In this document: positions 30,929-39,121 of the stretch, piece by piece
How the letters are laid out: each line of letters opens with the position of its first letter
Position numbering within the stretch: position 1 is the stretch's first letter
Assembly: GCF_026738875.1 (NCBI RefSeq)
Contig: NZ_JAPQFJ010000017.1
Coordinates: forward strand, 30,231-94,230
Direction of reading: 5' to 3'
DNA from: Clostridium brassicae
Lineage (GTDB): Bacteria > Bacillota > Clostridia > Clostridiales > Clostridiaceae
DNA length: 64,000 bases
Notes under the pieces: model-generated
What the model saw: the letters and a program-made list of their open reading frames with translations, nothing else
What the model was told of the DNA's origin: nothing
Databases searched by the model: none
Made by a program: the position numbers and the translations under genes

Positions 30929-31612
30929 ATGTTTAAGCATGAGAAAAGCTTATTAAGGAATGTACAAGTAGAAAAACCTAATCCACAATATGCAGCTTTG
31001 TTGCAAGAACAACTTGGAGGTCCAAACGGTGAACTTAAAGCTGCACTTCAATATATTTCTCAAAGCTTTAGAATTAAAGATGTTGCCATAAAAGATTTAT
31101 TTTTAGATATAGGTGCAGAAGAATTAGGTCATATGGAGATGGTAGCTGAAACCATTAATCTTTTAAATGGTCATGATTTAGCAGTTGAAAAAGTAACTGA
31201 AGGACAAATTGAAAGTGCTGTGCTTGGAGGGCTTTCTCCAATGTTAGCTAATGCTTCAGGGGAGCCTTGGACAGCTAATTATGTGAATGTTACTGGAGAC
31301 TTAGCCGCTGATTTATTATCTAATATTGCGGCGGAACAAAGGGCTAAAGTTGTATATGAATATCTTTATAGACAAATAAATGATAAATATGTAAGAGAAA
31401 CTATAGACTTTTTGTTAAATAGAGAAGAGGCTCATAATGCTTTATTTAGAGAAGCTTTAAATAAGGTTAAAGATACAGGTTCAAATAGAGATTTTGGTGT
31501 AACTAATGATTCTAAACTTTATTTTGATTTTTCTACACCGGGAAAATATTTTGAATCTCCAGAACCAACCCCGCCTAGCTTTGAAAATCCTAGGATGACA
31601 ACTACACATTGA
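30929..31612 (+). CDS. Manganese catalase family protein (spore coat CotJC-like)
   Basis: 227 residues. Four-helix dimanganese fold with ligands recognisable in GELKAALQY, AEELGHMEM, AAEQRAKVVYE and NREEAHNALF. It would decompose hydrogen peroxide; CotJC proteins of this length sit in the spore coat. It starts 20 nt after the DUF1657 gene and ends at a good terminator, so it closes the spore-type operon. Confidence 0.9.
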   Translation: MFKHEKSLLRNVQVEKPNPQYAALLQEQLGGPNGELKAALQYISQSFRIKDVAIKDLFLDIGAEELGHMEMVAETINLLNGHDLAVEKVTEGQIESAVLGGLSPMLANASGEPWTANYVNVTGDLAADLLSNIAAEQRAKVVYEYLYRQINDKYVRETIDFLLNREEAHNALFREALNKVKDTGSNRDFGVTNDSKLYFDFSTPGKYFESPEPTPPSFENPRMTTTH

Positions 31613-31616
31613 TAAT

Positions 31617-31656
31617 AAAACGTTCGTAAATGAAATTTTTACGGACGTTTTTATTT
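31617..31656 (+). terminator. Intrinsic terminator
   Basis: 14-bp stem AAAACGTTCGTAAA / TTTACGGACGTTTT with a 7-nt loop and following T-run. Confidence 0.88.
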
Positions 31657-31781
31657 TTAAATTAGAAAGATAAAGTGAAAGTATGTTACAATGGTTAAAA
31701 ATCTTTTACTTAAGAGGAATCTGCATTTTTATTAATAATGTTTATATAATAACTAAAAAATAAATAAAAGTGGTGAGAAAA

Positions 31782-32552
31782 ATGACAAATGTTTTTTGTG
31801 GTATGGATCATGTACTCTTAGTAGATGACTATAGCGACCCAGAAAAGCACAAACATTGGGCAAAACATTTATTAATTAGTTTAGATGGAAAAATTAATTG
31901 TTTTATTCAAAATGAAAAGGTGATTTGTGAAGGAATTATGATTTCTTCTAATGTACTCCATACTGTTGAAACTAATAAAAATGATGTTTTAGTATATCTA
32001 TTTGATGAAACTACCGACATAGCTAAGGAAATAGAAGAAAAATATTTAAAGGATAAACTATACCATGTTATTGAACTAGATACTGTACAGGAAATTAAAA
32101 CAATTTGGAATGAGAATATGAAAAATTTAAAAGATGCTCACCAAGTAGAAAAGGCTTATTCTAATACATATGAAAGAATATTAGGAGCTTGTAATTTAAA
32201 TACAAAGAAACCATATATAAAAGATGGTAGAATAAAAGAAGTATTGTCATTACTTAAAGATACAGAAGAAATTACAGAGGGCATCATAGGGGAGTTAGCT
32301 CAAAGAGTATACTTATCTCAAAGTAGGCTTTCTCATTTATTTAAGGAAGAGACGAAGATATCCTTAAATAGTTTTTTAGTTATCATGAAAATAGCAAAAA
32401 CATATGACTATATATCCCTAGGAGAAAATATAACAGAAGCATCTATAAAGGCTGGATTTAATAGTCCATCTCATTTTGCTACAACTAACAAAAATATGTT
32501 TGGAATATCAGCAAATGAACTTCGAAAAGATGTAAGATTTATTCAGGTATAG
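31782..32552 (+). CDS. AraC-family transcriptional regulator
   Basis: 256 residues from the ATG at 31782, preceded by GGTGAG; the GTG at 31770 lies upstream of that site and is rejected. The N-terminal half is a cupin-like sensing domain with HKHWAKHLLISLDG. The C-terminal part (about 160-256) has two helix-turn-helix motifs: LAQRVYLSQSRLSHLFKEE and ASIKAGFNSPSHFATTNKNMFG. The effector is unknown. It lies before the alpha/beta hydrolase gene but is separated by a terminator. Confidence 0.9.
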   Translation: MTNVFCGMDHVLLVDDYSDPEKHKHWAKHLLISLDGKINCFIQNEKVICEGIMISSNVLHTVETNKNDVLVYLFDETTDIAKEIEEKYLKDKLYHVIELDTVQEIKTIWNENMKNLKDAHQVEKAYSNTYERILGACNLNTKKPYIKDGRIKEVLSLLKDTEEITEGIIGELAQRVYLSQSRLSHLFKEETKISLNSFLVIMKIAKTYDYISLGENITEASIKAGFNSPSHFATTNKNMFGISANELRKDVRFIQV

Positions 32553-32646
32553 AAATAAAAAATTTTTGTAAATATGATAAAAGCATTGTAGTGTTTAAAA
32601 CTTTAGCTATTATTTAGAAGTTTTATTTTCAATTCATAATTATAAT

Positions 32647-32684
32647 AAAGGCATAGTCAGATTAATAAAAGACTATGCCTTTTA
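32647..32684 (+). terminator. Intrinsic terminator
   Basis: 12-bp perfect arms AAAGGCATAGTC / GACTATGCCTTT with a 12-nt loop. An upstream extension of the hydrolase frame would start inside it, which argues for the later start at 32714. Confidence 0.85.
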
Positions 32685-32713
32685 AGTATAGTTATGATAG
32701 GAGAGAAAGCAAG

Positions 32714-33895
32714 ATGAAAAAAGATAAGATTACTTTTCAAAAAGGATTGTACAATTTAAATGAAGAAGATAATTTCAATTTTCAATTAAATCGTGTAGTA
32801 ATGTGGAATGATGGGGACTTAGAAGATATTAAGAAAATTGCTAATAAAATTAAAGATAGTACTACGTGGAAAGAAGAGTTAATTGAAATAGGAAATCAAG
32901 CTGTAAATCAAGGGCGAATAAAAGAAGCTATTGCATATTATCGCATGAGTGAATTTTTTATGTATGATGGAGATCCAGATAAAGTAAAGTATTATAAATT
33001 AGCTACAGATATGTTTTATGATTATTATAAAGAATATTTTGAAGATGGAACTGTAATACAGTATGAAGTTCCCTATGAGGGAGTAAAACTTCCAGTATTA
33101 TATACAAAAGCAGTAGGGGAAAAGAAGGATACGATTTTGCTACATGGTGGAAATGACTCTTATATGGAGGAATTATTTTTCCCAATGCTTTATTTTGCAG
33201 AGAAGGGTTTTGATGTATATCTTTTTGAAGGACCAGGTCAAGGTGGTGTTATGCGTACTCAAGGAAAACATTTTACTTATAAATGGGAAAAGCCTGTAAC
33301 AACGGTGCTTGATTATCTTGGAATTGGTGATATTACTATTATAGGTGCATCATTAGGAGGAATGTTAGCACCAAGAGCAGCAGCTTATGAAAAAAGGATT
33401 AAGCGAGTTATAGCATGGTCTATTTTCCCTAATTTCTTTTTAGTTGCATTAGGTACGGTTCCTTATTTGTTAAAAAAATTAGTGAAAATGTTAATGAATT
33501 TTGGTGTTGCGCCAATATTGAACTTGATTTTTAATATGGAAGCTAAAAAAGATCCTACAGTAGATTGGGCAATTAAACATGGTATGTATGCTTATAATGC
33601 AAAATCTCCTTATGAGTATTTAGTAAAGCTTAACCAATTTCAAATTATGGATGTGGGACACTTAATTGATCAGGATGTGTTAGTATTAGGAGCAAATCAA
33701 GATCATTTTATTAATTATAAACTTTTTAAAGAGGAGCTAGATTCTTTAAGTAACGTACGTTCTTTAACTTTTCGTCTTTTTACAGAGAAAGAAAGTGCTT
33801 CTAATCATTGCAATATGGGGAATACAAAACTTACACTTGATACTATGATAAATTGGATAAAAATGACTAAAGAGTCTGCAAAAGAGTTTGTGTAA
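32714..33895 (+). CDS. Alpha/beta hydrolase (FrsA-like)
   Basis: 393 residues from the ATG at 32714 with AGGAGAG 8 nt upstream. The oxyanion loop is LHGGNDS and the nucleophile elbow GASLGG places Ser213; a later acid and the His in SNHCNMG complete the triad. The N-terminal helical cap of about 130 residues resembles the FrsA/2,6-dihydroxypseudooxynicotine-hydrolase group, which cleaves C-C or ester bonds of small molecules. The substrate is not deducible. Confidence 0.82.
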   Translation: MKKDKITFQKGLYNLNEEDNFNFQLNRVVMWNDGDLEDIKKIANKIKDSTTWKEELIEIGNQAVNQGRIKEAIAYYRMSEFFMYDGDPDKVKYYKLATDMFYDYYKEYFEDGTVIQYEVPYEGVKLPVLYTKAVGEKKDTILLHGGNDSYMEELFFPMLYFAEKGFDVYLFEGPGQGGVMRTQGKHFTYKWEKPVTTVLDYLGIGDITIIGASLGGMLAPRAAAYEKRIKRVIAWSIFPNFFLVALGTVPYLLKKLVKMLMNFGVAPILNLIFNMEAKKDPTVDWAIKHGMYAYNAKSPYEYLVKLNQFQIMDVGHLIDQDVLVLGANQDHFINYKLFKEELDSLSNVRSLTFRLFTEKESASNHCNMGNTKLTLDTMINWIKMTKESAKEFV

Positions 33896-33909
33896 AGTCA
33901 CAGACTCCT
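33883..33909 (+). terminator. Hairpin overlapping the hydrolase stop codon
   Basis: AGAGTTTGTG / CACAGACTCCT stem with the stop codon in the loop. The T-run is weak. Confidence 0.45.
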
Positions 33910-34357
33910 TTGTAGATTTTTTATTGTTGTTAAAATTTTGTCATTATAGTTGTTTTAGGGATATATATAGTGTTATAATGAGGTTGATATAAATGTTAAA
34001 AAAATCTATTAAAGTTTTATAATGTATATTTATACTTTGTTTAATCAAATTTTTAAAATCTCAAAAATTATTGATTGGATAAACATTTTGTGATTTGTTA
34101 AAGATTTATAGATAAAGTAAATCAAAGAATTTCAGAGTATTGTGAGGAAAATTTACTTTTTACTGAAGATTGTGTAAGTAATATATACACAAAAATGAAA
34201 TATAAATATACTAATTGAGTTAAGATTAAATGTATTTTTATTAATTTGTAACTCTTTGTTTTATATTTGTCAAGGCTTATTTTGATATTATTTTAACTAA
34301 TGTAGTGAGAGTAATAAAATATTTTAATATTTTTTATAATATAAGGAGGAATCACAA
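33896..34357. other. Long leader region before the alcohol dehydrogenase gene
   Basis: 462 bp, AT-rich, no coding-like frame. The clostridial Rex operator (TTGTTAA-N4-TTAACAA), expected for fermentation genes, was looked for; only a half-match TTGTTAAAG at about 34096 was found, so redox control by Rex is not supported. Confidence 0.4.
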
Positions 34358-35524
34358 ATGGAAAGATTTACATTACCAAGAGACCTTTACTTTGGAGAAG
34401 GTTCTTTAGAAGTATTAAAAACATTAAAGGGTAAAAAAGCCGTAGTAGTTGTAGGCGGAGGCTCAATGAAGAGATTTGGCTTTTTAGATAAAGTAGAAAA
34501 TTATTTAAAAGAAGCAGGAATAGAAGTTAAATTAATTGAGGGAGTAGAACCAGATCCTTCTGTAGAAACTGTTATGAATGGTGCAGCTGTTATGAGAGAA
34601 TTTGAACCAGATTTAATAGTTTCAATAGGTGGTGGATCACCAATAGATGCAGCAAAAGCTATGTGGATATTCTATGAATACCCAGATTTTACATTTGAAC
34701 AAGCTGTTGTACCTTTTGGTATACCAGAACTAAGACAAAAAGCTAGATTTGTAGCTATACCATCAACTAGTGGAACTGCTACAGAAGTTACAGCTTTTTC
34801 AGTTATAACTGATTACAAGAAAAAAATAAAATATCCTTTAGCTGACTTTAATTTAACTCCGGATATAGCTATAGTAGATTCACAATTAGCTCAAACAATG
34901 CCAGCAAAGTTAACGGCTCATACTGGAATGGATGCTTTAACTCATGCTATAGAAGCTTATGTGGCAGGGTTAAGATCTGTATTTTCTGATCCTCTTGCAA
35001 TGCAAGCCATAGTTATGGTAAAAGAACATTTGGTTAAATCTTATAATGGAGATAAGGAAGCAAGAGGACAAATGCATTTAGCACAGTGCTTAGCAGGAAT
35101 GGCTTTCTCAAATGCATTACTTGGAATTACACATTCAATGGCCCATAAAACAGGAGCAGTATTCCATATTCCTCATGGATGTGCTAATGCAATTTTCTTA
35201 CCTTATGTAATTCAATATAATACTAAATCATGTGGAGAAAGATATGCAACTATTGCAAGGAATCTTGGACTTGCAGGCGAAAATCAGGATGAATTAATAA
35301 AATCATTAATAGAAATGATTAGAGAAATGAATAAGACTATGAACATACCATTAAACTTAAAAGATTATGGCATAACAGAGGAAGAATTTAGAGAAAATGT
35401 TAAATATATTTCTCATAATGCAGTATTGGATGCTTGCACTGGATCAAATCCGAGAGAAATTGATGATAAAACTATGGAAAAATTATTTACTTGCACATAT
35501 TATGGACAAGATGTGGAATTTTAA
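34358..35524 (+). CDS. Iron-containing alcohol dehydrogenase
   Basis: 388 residues. N-terminal Rossmann-like part with VVVGGGSMKR and SIGGGSPIDAAKAMW binds NAD(P); the C-terminal helical domain holds the metal ligands in GMDALTHAIEAY and THSMAHKTGAVFHIPHG. Length and sequence type match the clostridial Adh1/butanol dehydrogenase group that reduces aldehydes to alcohols in fermentation. Strong AAGGAGG site. Monocistronic with its own terminator. Confidence 0.94.
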   Translation: MERFTLPRDLYFGEGSLEVLKTLKGKKAVVVVGGGSMKRFGFLDKVENYLKEAGIEVKLIEGVEPDPSVETVMNGAAVMREFEPDLIVSIGGGSPIDAAKAMWIFYEYPDFTFEQAVVPFGIPELRQKARFVAIPSTSGTATEVTAFSVITDYKKKIKYPLADFNLTPDIAIVDSQLAQTMPAKLTAHTGMDALTHAIEAYVAGLRSVFSDPLAMQAIVMVKEHLVKSYNGDKEARGQMHLAQCLAGMAFSNALLGITHSMAHKTGAVFHIPHGCANAIFLPYVIQYNTKSCGERYATIARNLGLAGENQDELIKSLIEMIREMNKTMNIPLNLKDYGITEEEFRENVKYISHNAVLDACTGSNPREIDDKTMEKLFTCTYYGQDVEF

Positions 35525-35585
35525 TTAATTTTGAAGAAGTGTATTTAGAATTTAGTATATTATTAAAATAAGATATAATATTTTG

Positions 35586-35663
35586 TAGACATTTTAATCA
35601 TCATTTGTAAGTGTTTTGTTGAAAAAATATATTGCAATATGATGATTGATATGTCTATTTTTT
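35586..35663 (+). terminator. Intrinsic terminator
   Basis: Long arms TAGACATTTTAATCATCAT (35586-35604) and ATGATGATTGATATGTCTA (35639-35657) with one internal mismatch, followed by TTTTTT. Confidence 0.8.
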
Positions 35664-35716
35664 ATTTTTATGTATTGGAAAATTTATTAGCTAATATATT
35701 TTTATAGTTTATAATA

Positions 35717-35755
35717 TGACATACTGTTGTCAGTTTATAAATGGTACACTAATTT
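35717..35755 (+). promoter_or_regulatory. Promoter and operator of the GyrI-like gene
   Basis: TTGTCA (35727-35732), 17-bp spacer, TAATTT (35750-35755). The -35 box is the right half of a palindrome TGACA-N6-TGTCA (35717-35732) in the larger context ATAATATGACAT..TGTTGTCA, repeated before the WYL regulator gene at 36885. Confidence 0.65.
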
Positions 35756-35780
35756 TATTAAATGAAAAGAGGTGTATATA

Positions 35781-36239
35781 ATGAATTATGAAATAGTTGA
35801 ATTAAATGAGAAAACAGTGGTAGGTATAACTACACGAACAAGTAATACTGATAGAAACATGACAAAATTAATTGGTGGATTGTGGTATAAGTTTTTTAAT
35901 AATGGTATATATGAATCTATATCAAACAAGAAAAATAACTGCAGTATTGGACTTTATTCTAATTATGAAAACAATGAAAATGGATTATATGATGTAACTG
36001 TTTGTTGCGAAGTTAGTACATGTGAAAATTTACCTGTGGATGTTCAAGTGAAAAAAATTCCTGCAGGAAAATATGCAAAATTCGTAGTAAACGGTCATGT
36101 TCAAACTGCAGTTTCTGAATTTTGGACAAAATTATGGTCAATGGATTTAAATAGAAAATACAGTTGTGATTTTGAAGAATATCAAAGTGATGGCGATATG
36201 GAAAATTGTGAAATACACATGTATATTTCTATTAACTAG
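35781..36239 (+). CDS. GyrI-like / AraC effector-binding domain protein
   Basis: 152 residues, a stand-alone GyrI-like small-molecule-binding domain (MNYEIVELNEKTVVGITTRT, IPAGKYAKFVVNGH, and the WTKLWSMDL helix). The ATG at 35781 follows AAGAGGTG; a GTG at 35772 inside that site is rejected. Such proteins bind hydrophobic ligands and are often partners of drug-sensing regulators. Its promoter shares an operator with the WYL regulator at 36937, so it is likely a target of that regulator. Confidence 0.8.
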   Translation: MNYEIVELNEKTVVGITTRTSNTDRNMTKLIGGLWYKFFNNGIYESISNKKNNCSIGLYSNYENNENGLYDVTVCCEVSTCENLPVDVQVKKIPAGKYAKFVVNGHVQTAVSEFWTKLWSMDLNRKYSCDFEEYQSDGDMENCEIHMYISIN

Positions 36240-36314
36240 GTGTATTATATTGTATAAATATGTTACAAAAGAAAGCTATATTAGATTGTCTAAAAAATTT
36301 TTATTAAAGTGATT

Positions 36315-36355
36315 TTATTTTCCCTTAAACTATGAGTTTGAGGGATTTTATTTTA
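36315..36355. terminator. Probable terminator hairpin
   Basis: CCCTTAAACT / AGTTTGAGGG stem with a 3-nt loop (ATG), flanked by TTTT on both sides, between the GyrI-like gene and the convergent small gene. Confidence 0.6.
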
Positions 36356-36391
36356 AAAAACAGCTATGTCTTAGTAAATTGTTAAATAAAA

Positions 36392-36760
36392 TTATTTTAA
36401 TTTTCTTAAATAACTTTTAGTAGCATAAATAGAATCTTCTTTAGATTTATTTTCATTTTGTTGCATTTCAGTAATCATAAGCATATCTAAGGGAGTCAAA
36501 TTTTCCACTTGAGCTAAAATTGCTGGGCTTGCATCTTTTAAAGGAATTGTTTTAATACAATCTTTTTTTATTCCATTTTCTACAATGTATAATTTTATTA
36601 CACCGCCTTCTAAAAAATATTTATAAGTTCTAACCTTGGGGTTATTTGAAGAAGATCTTTTAACATCAAAAATTTTCTTTTTTTTAGTATAGTCATGGTT
36701 GTTTTTAAGATTATTTACAATTTGTTTATGAAAGATTTTATCGGATTGAATTTTTACCAT
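36392..36760 (-). CDS. Hypothetical protein, 122 residues
   Basis: Not recognised. Lys-rich, soluble, no signal peptide or membrane segment. A strand-rich middle (VRTYKYFLEGGVIKLYIVENG) and a C-terminal helix (NLTPLDMLMITEMQQNENKSKEDS). ATG follows GAAAGGAA with good spacing, which supports a real gene. It lies between the two genes that share the WYL operator but has no copy of that operator itself. Confidence 0.65.
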   Translation of the reverse strand: MVKIQSDKIFHKQIVNNLKNNHDYTKKKKIFDVKRSSSNNPKVRTYKYFLEGGVIKLYIVENGIKKDCIKTIPLKDASPAILAQVENLTPLDMLMITEMQQNENKSKEDSIYATKSYLRKLK

Positions 36761-36884
36761 TATATAAATTCCTTTCTATATTAAACTATATTTTACATAA
36801 TTATTATCGTATTATAAAATATAGTCTTTATTGTAAGTGATAAAATTAATAGAGATACTAATATTAAATAAAATATTTATAATA

Positions 36885-36924
36885 TGACATTATGTTGTCA
36901 TATAATTAAAGTATAATATATATT
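36885..36924 (+). promoter_or_regulatory. Promoter and operator of the WYL regulator gene
   Basis: TTGTCA (36895-36900) with TATATT (36919-36924) at 18 bp. The -35 box is the right half of TGACA-N6-TGTCA (36885-36900) in the context ATAATATGACAT..TGTTGTCA, nearly identical to the element before 35781. This suggests auto-regulation. Confidence 0.65.
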
Positions 36925-36936
36925 AGGTGATGAAAT

Positions 36937-37839
36937 ATGCAAATAAATAGGTTATTTGAGATAGTGTATATTTTGCTTGATAAAAAAACAATAACTGCAG
37001 GGGAATTAGCTGAGCATTTTGAAGTATCTATTAGGACCATATATCGCGATATTGAAGTACTTTCAGGGGCAGGTATACCTATTTATACAAGCAAAGGAAA
37101 AGGAGGTGGCATCAGTATAATTGAAAATTTTGTTCTTAATAAATCTATGTTATCTGAAGAGGAACAAAATGATATATTGATGAGTTTGCAGGGATTAAAT
37201 GCGACAAAATATCCTGATACAGAACCTGTACTCAAAAAACTAAGTCTCCTTTTTAATAAACAAGGTATGAACTGGATTGATGTTGATTTTTCACATTGGG
37301 GAAGTAAAAACAGTGAAAGAGAAAAGTTTGATATACTTAAAAGGGCAATACTTAATAGAAATCTTATAACTTTTGATTATTTTAGTTCATATAAAGAAAA
37401 AACTGAAAGAACTGTTGAACCATTAAAGCTTATTTTTAAAGGACAAAGTTGGTATTTATATGGTTATTGCAGAGTTAAAGATGATTTTAGGATATTCAAA
37501 ATTACACGTATTAAAAACTTAAATAAATTAGATATTGCTTTTATGAGGGATATTCCAAAGGATATTTGGACTGAATCTGAAACTTGTAAGAATAAATTAG
37601 TAACTCTTGTACTAAGAATTCACCCCAAAATGGCTTATAGAGTATATGATGAATTTGATGAGGAATGTATCCAAAGAAATGAGGATGGAAGTTTTAATGT
37701 AACAGTAACTCTCATGGAAAATGAGTGGGTTTACGGATATATTCTGTCTTATGGTAATTATGTAGAAATTTTGGAACCAAAGCATATTAGAGAAATAGTA
37801 AAAATAAAGCTGAAAGAAGCATTGAAAAAATATTTGTAA
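36937..37839 (+). CDS. WYL-domain transcriptional regulator (HTH_11, YafY type)
   Basis: 300 residues. Winged helix at about 5-60 (TAGELAEHFEVSIRTIYRDIEVL), a WYL domain at about 140-215 with the signature SWYLYGYCRVKDDFRIFKI, and a C-terminal WCX-like part. WYL domains sense small ligands or nucleic acids. It likely represses itself and the GyrI-like gene through the shared palindrome. A degenerate copy of the operator (AATATGATATATAGTTGTAA) overlaps its 3' end at about 37838. Confidence 0.9.
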   Translation: MQINRLFEIVYILLDKKTITAGELAEHFEVSIRTIYRDIEVLSGAGIPIYTSKGKGGGISIIENFVLNKSMLSEEEQNDILMSLQGLNATKYPDTEPVLKKLSLLFNKQGMNWIDVDFSHWGSKNSEREKFDILKRAILNRNLITFDYFSSYKEKTERTVEPLKLIFKGQSWYLYGYCRVKDDFRIFKITRIKNLNKLDIAFMRDIPKDIWTESETCKNKLVTLVLRIHPKMAYRVYDEFDEECIQRNEDGSFNVTVTLMENEWVYGYILSYGNYVEILEPKHIREIVKIKLKEALKKYL

Positions 37840-37962
37840 TATGATATATAGTTGTAAAGCCATAAACATTATACCCAAATAAATAGGTTCTTATTATGGT
37901 TATGGAACTAATCTATTAAAGAATAAAGTATTAATGGTGGGAAATGTTATATAATAAGGGGT

Positions 37963-38106
37963 TTATCCAATGTCTAACCATCATAATACTCCTATTTTCT
38001 TTAAAGTAGGAGTAAAGAATGTTAGATAGCGGATAACAATTACTAACTTCTATATGGAGCAAAAACTCCACCTTAAACCAAGAACCCTGTTTATGTTCTT
38101 AAAGTT
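37963..38106 (+). ncRNA. Candidate structured RNA / leader upstream of SPL-like gene
   Basis: Domain 1: nested stems TTATCC/GGATAA (37963-37968 with 38031-38036), TCTAAC/GTTAGA (37973-37978 with 38021-38026) and TACTCCTA/TAGGAGTA (37987-37994 with 38007-38014). Domain 2: AACTT/AAGTT (38045-38049 with 38102-38106) closing two hairpins, TGGAG-CAAAAA-CTCCA and AAGAAC/GTTCTT. No poly-T follows and no coding frame fits. It is GC-richer than other gaps. It could be a riboswitch-like leader of the next gene, a small RNA, or a copy of a dispersed palindromic repeat. No known RNA family was recognised. Confidence 0.45.
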
Positions 38107-38140
38107 AAAGATAAAGTTATAGAGTACAAAGGAGTGTAAC

Positions 38141-39025
38141 ATGAAGTATGTTCCAGCAAAAACCATTATTTCAGGATATACAGATAAGAATAGTTGGTTT
38201 GGCATTAATTATAACATGAATATTTATAAAGGCTGCTGTCATGGTTGTATTTATTGCGATAGTCGTAGTGAATGTTATAGAATTGATAATTTTGATGAGG
38301 TAAAGGCAAAAGATAATGCATTACTATTAATTGCACGTGAACTAAAATCGAAACGAAGGAAAGGGATAATTGGAACAGGTTCAATGAGTGATCCATATAA
38401 TCCTTTTGAGCAAGAATATTGTTTAACAAGAGGTGCCTTAAAGTTAATTAATACATATGGTTTCGGCGTTTCAATTGCCACTAAAAGTGATTTAATTACT
38501 AGAGATTTAGATATACTAAAGAAAATACAAAGACATTCTCCTGTACTAACTAAAATTACTATAACAACTTATAATGATGATATGTGTAAAAAGATTGAGC
38601 CAAATGTGGCAGTATCATCAAAAAGGTTTAAAGTTATTAAAGAACTTTCAAAGGAAGATATATTTGTAGGTATATTACTTATGCCAGTATTACCGTTTTT
38701 AGAAGATAATGCAGAAAATATAAAAAGAATAGTACAGTTAGCCTATGAAAGTGGTGCGAAATTTATATATCCTGCTTTTGGGGTAACATTAAGACAAAAT
38801 CAAAGAGAATGGTATTATAAAAAACTTGATGAAAATTTCTTTGGTATCAAACAAAAATATATAAATTATTTTGGAAATGAGTATGAATGTTCTTCACCAA
38901 AAACAAAGATGTTATGGCAATTATTTAAAAAAGAATGTGAAAAGTTTGATATTCTTTATAAAATGGAAGACATTACGAAAGAATACAAGAGAGGATATAT
39001 TAATAATCAACTTTCATTTTTGTAG
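38141..39025 (+). CDS. SPL-family radical SAM protein
   Basis: 294 residues. The radical SAM cysteines are CCHGCIYC (first, fifth and eighth positions give CX3CX2C), preceded by NMNIYKGC and followed by GTGSMSDPYNPFE, the hallmark of the Rv2578c/SPL-like subfamily. Related to spore photoproduct lyase but shorter and lacking its C-terminal part, so repair of spore photoproduct is not assured. ATG follows AAAGGAG. Preceded by a structured element and not in an operon with the WYL regulator. Confidence 0.88.
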   Translation: MKYVPAKTIISGYTDKNSWFGINYNMNIYKGCCHGCIYCDSRSECYRIDNFDEVKAKDNALLLIARELKSKRRKGIIGTGSMSDPYNPFEQEYCLTRGALKLINTYGFGVSIATKSDLITRDLDILKKIQRHSPVLTKITITTYNDDMCKKIEPNVAVSSKRFKVIKELSKEDIFVGILLMPVLPFLEDNAENIKRIVQLAYESGAKFIYPAFGVTLRQNQREWYYKKLDENFFGIKQKYINYFGNEYECSSPKTKMLWQLFKKECEKFDILYKMEDITKEYKRGYINNQLSFL

Positions 39026-39121
39026 AGATTTTTATTTAAGAAAGTTTAAAATATTAATTATAATTTATAATACATTTGATATTTTAAAAATACAAGACAC
39101 CAAAAATGGGGAGGTATCAGA

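Noticed and set aside
34090..34357. Possible Rex operator before the alcohol dehydrogenase gene
   Set aside because: Only a half-site TTGTTAAAG was found and no palindrome near the promoter.
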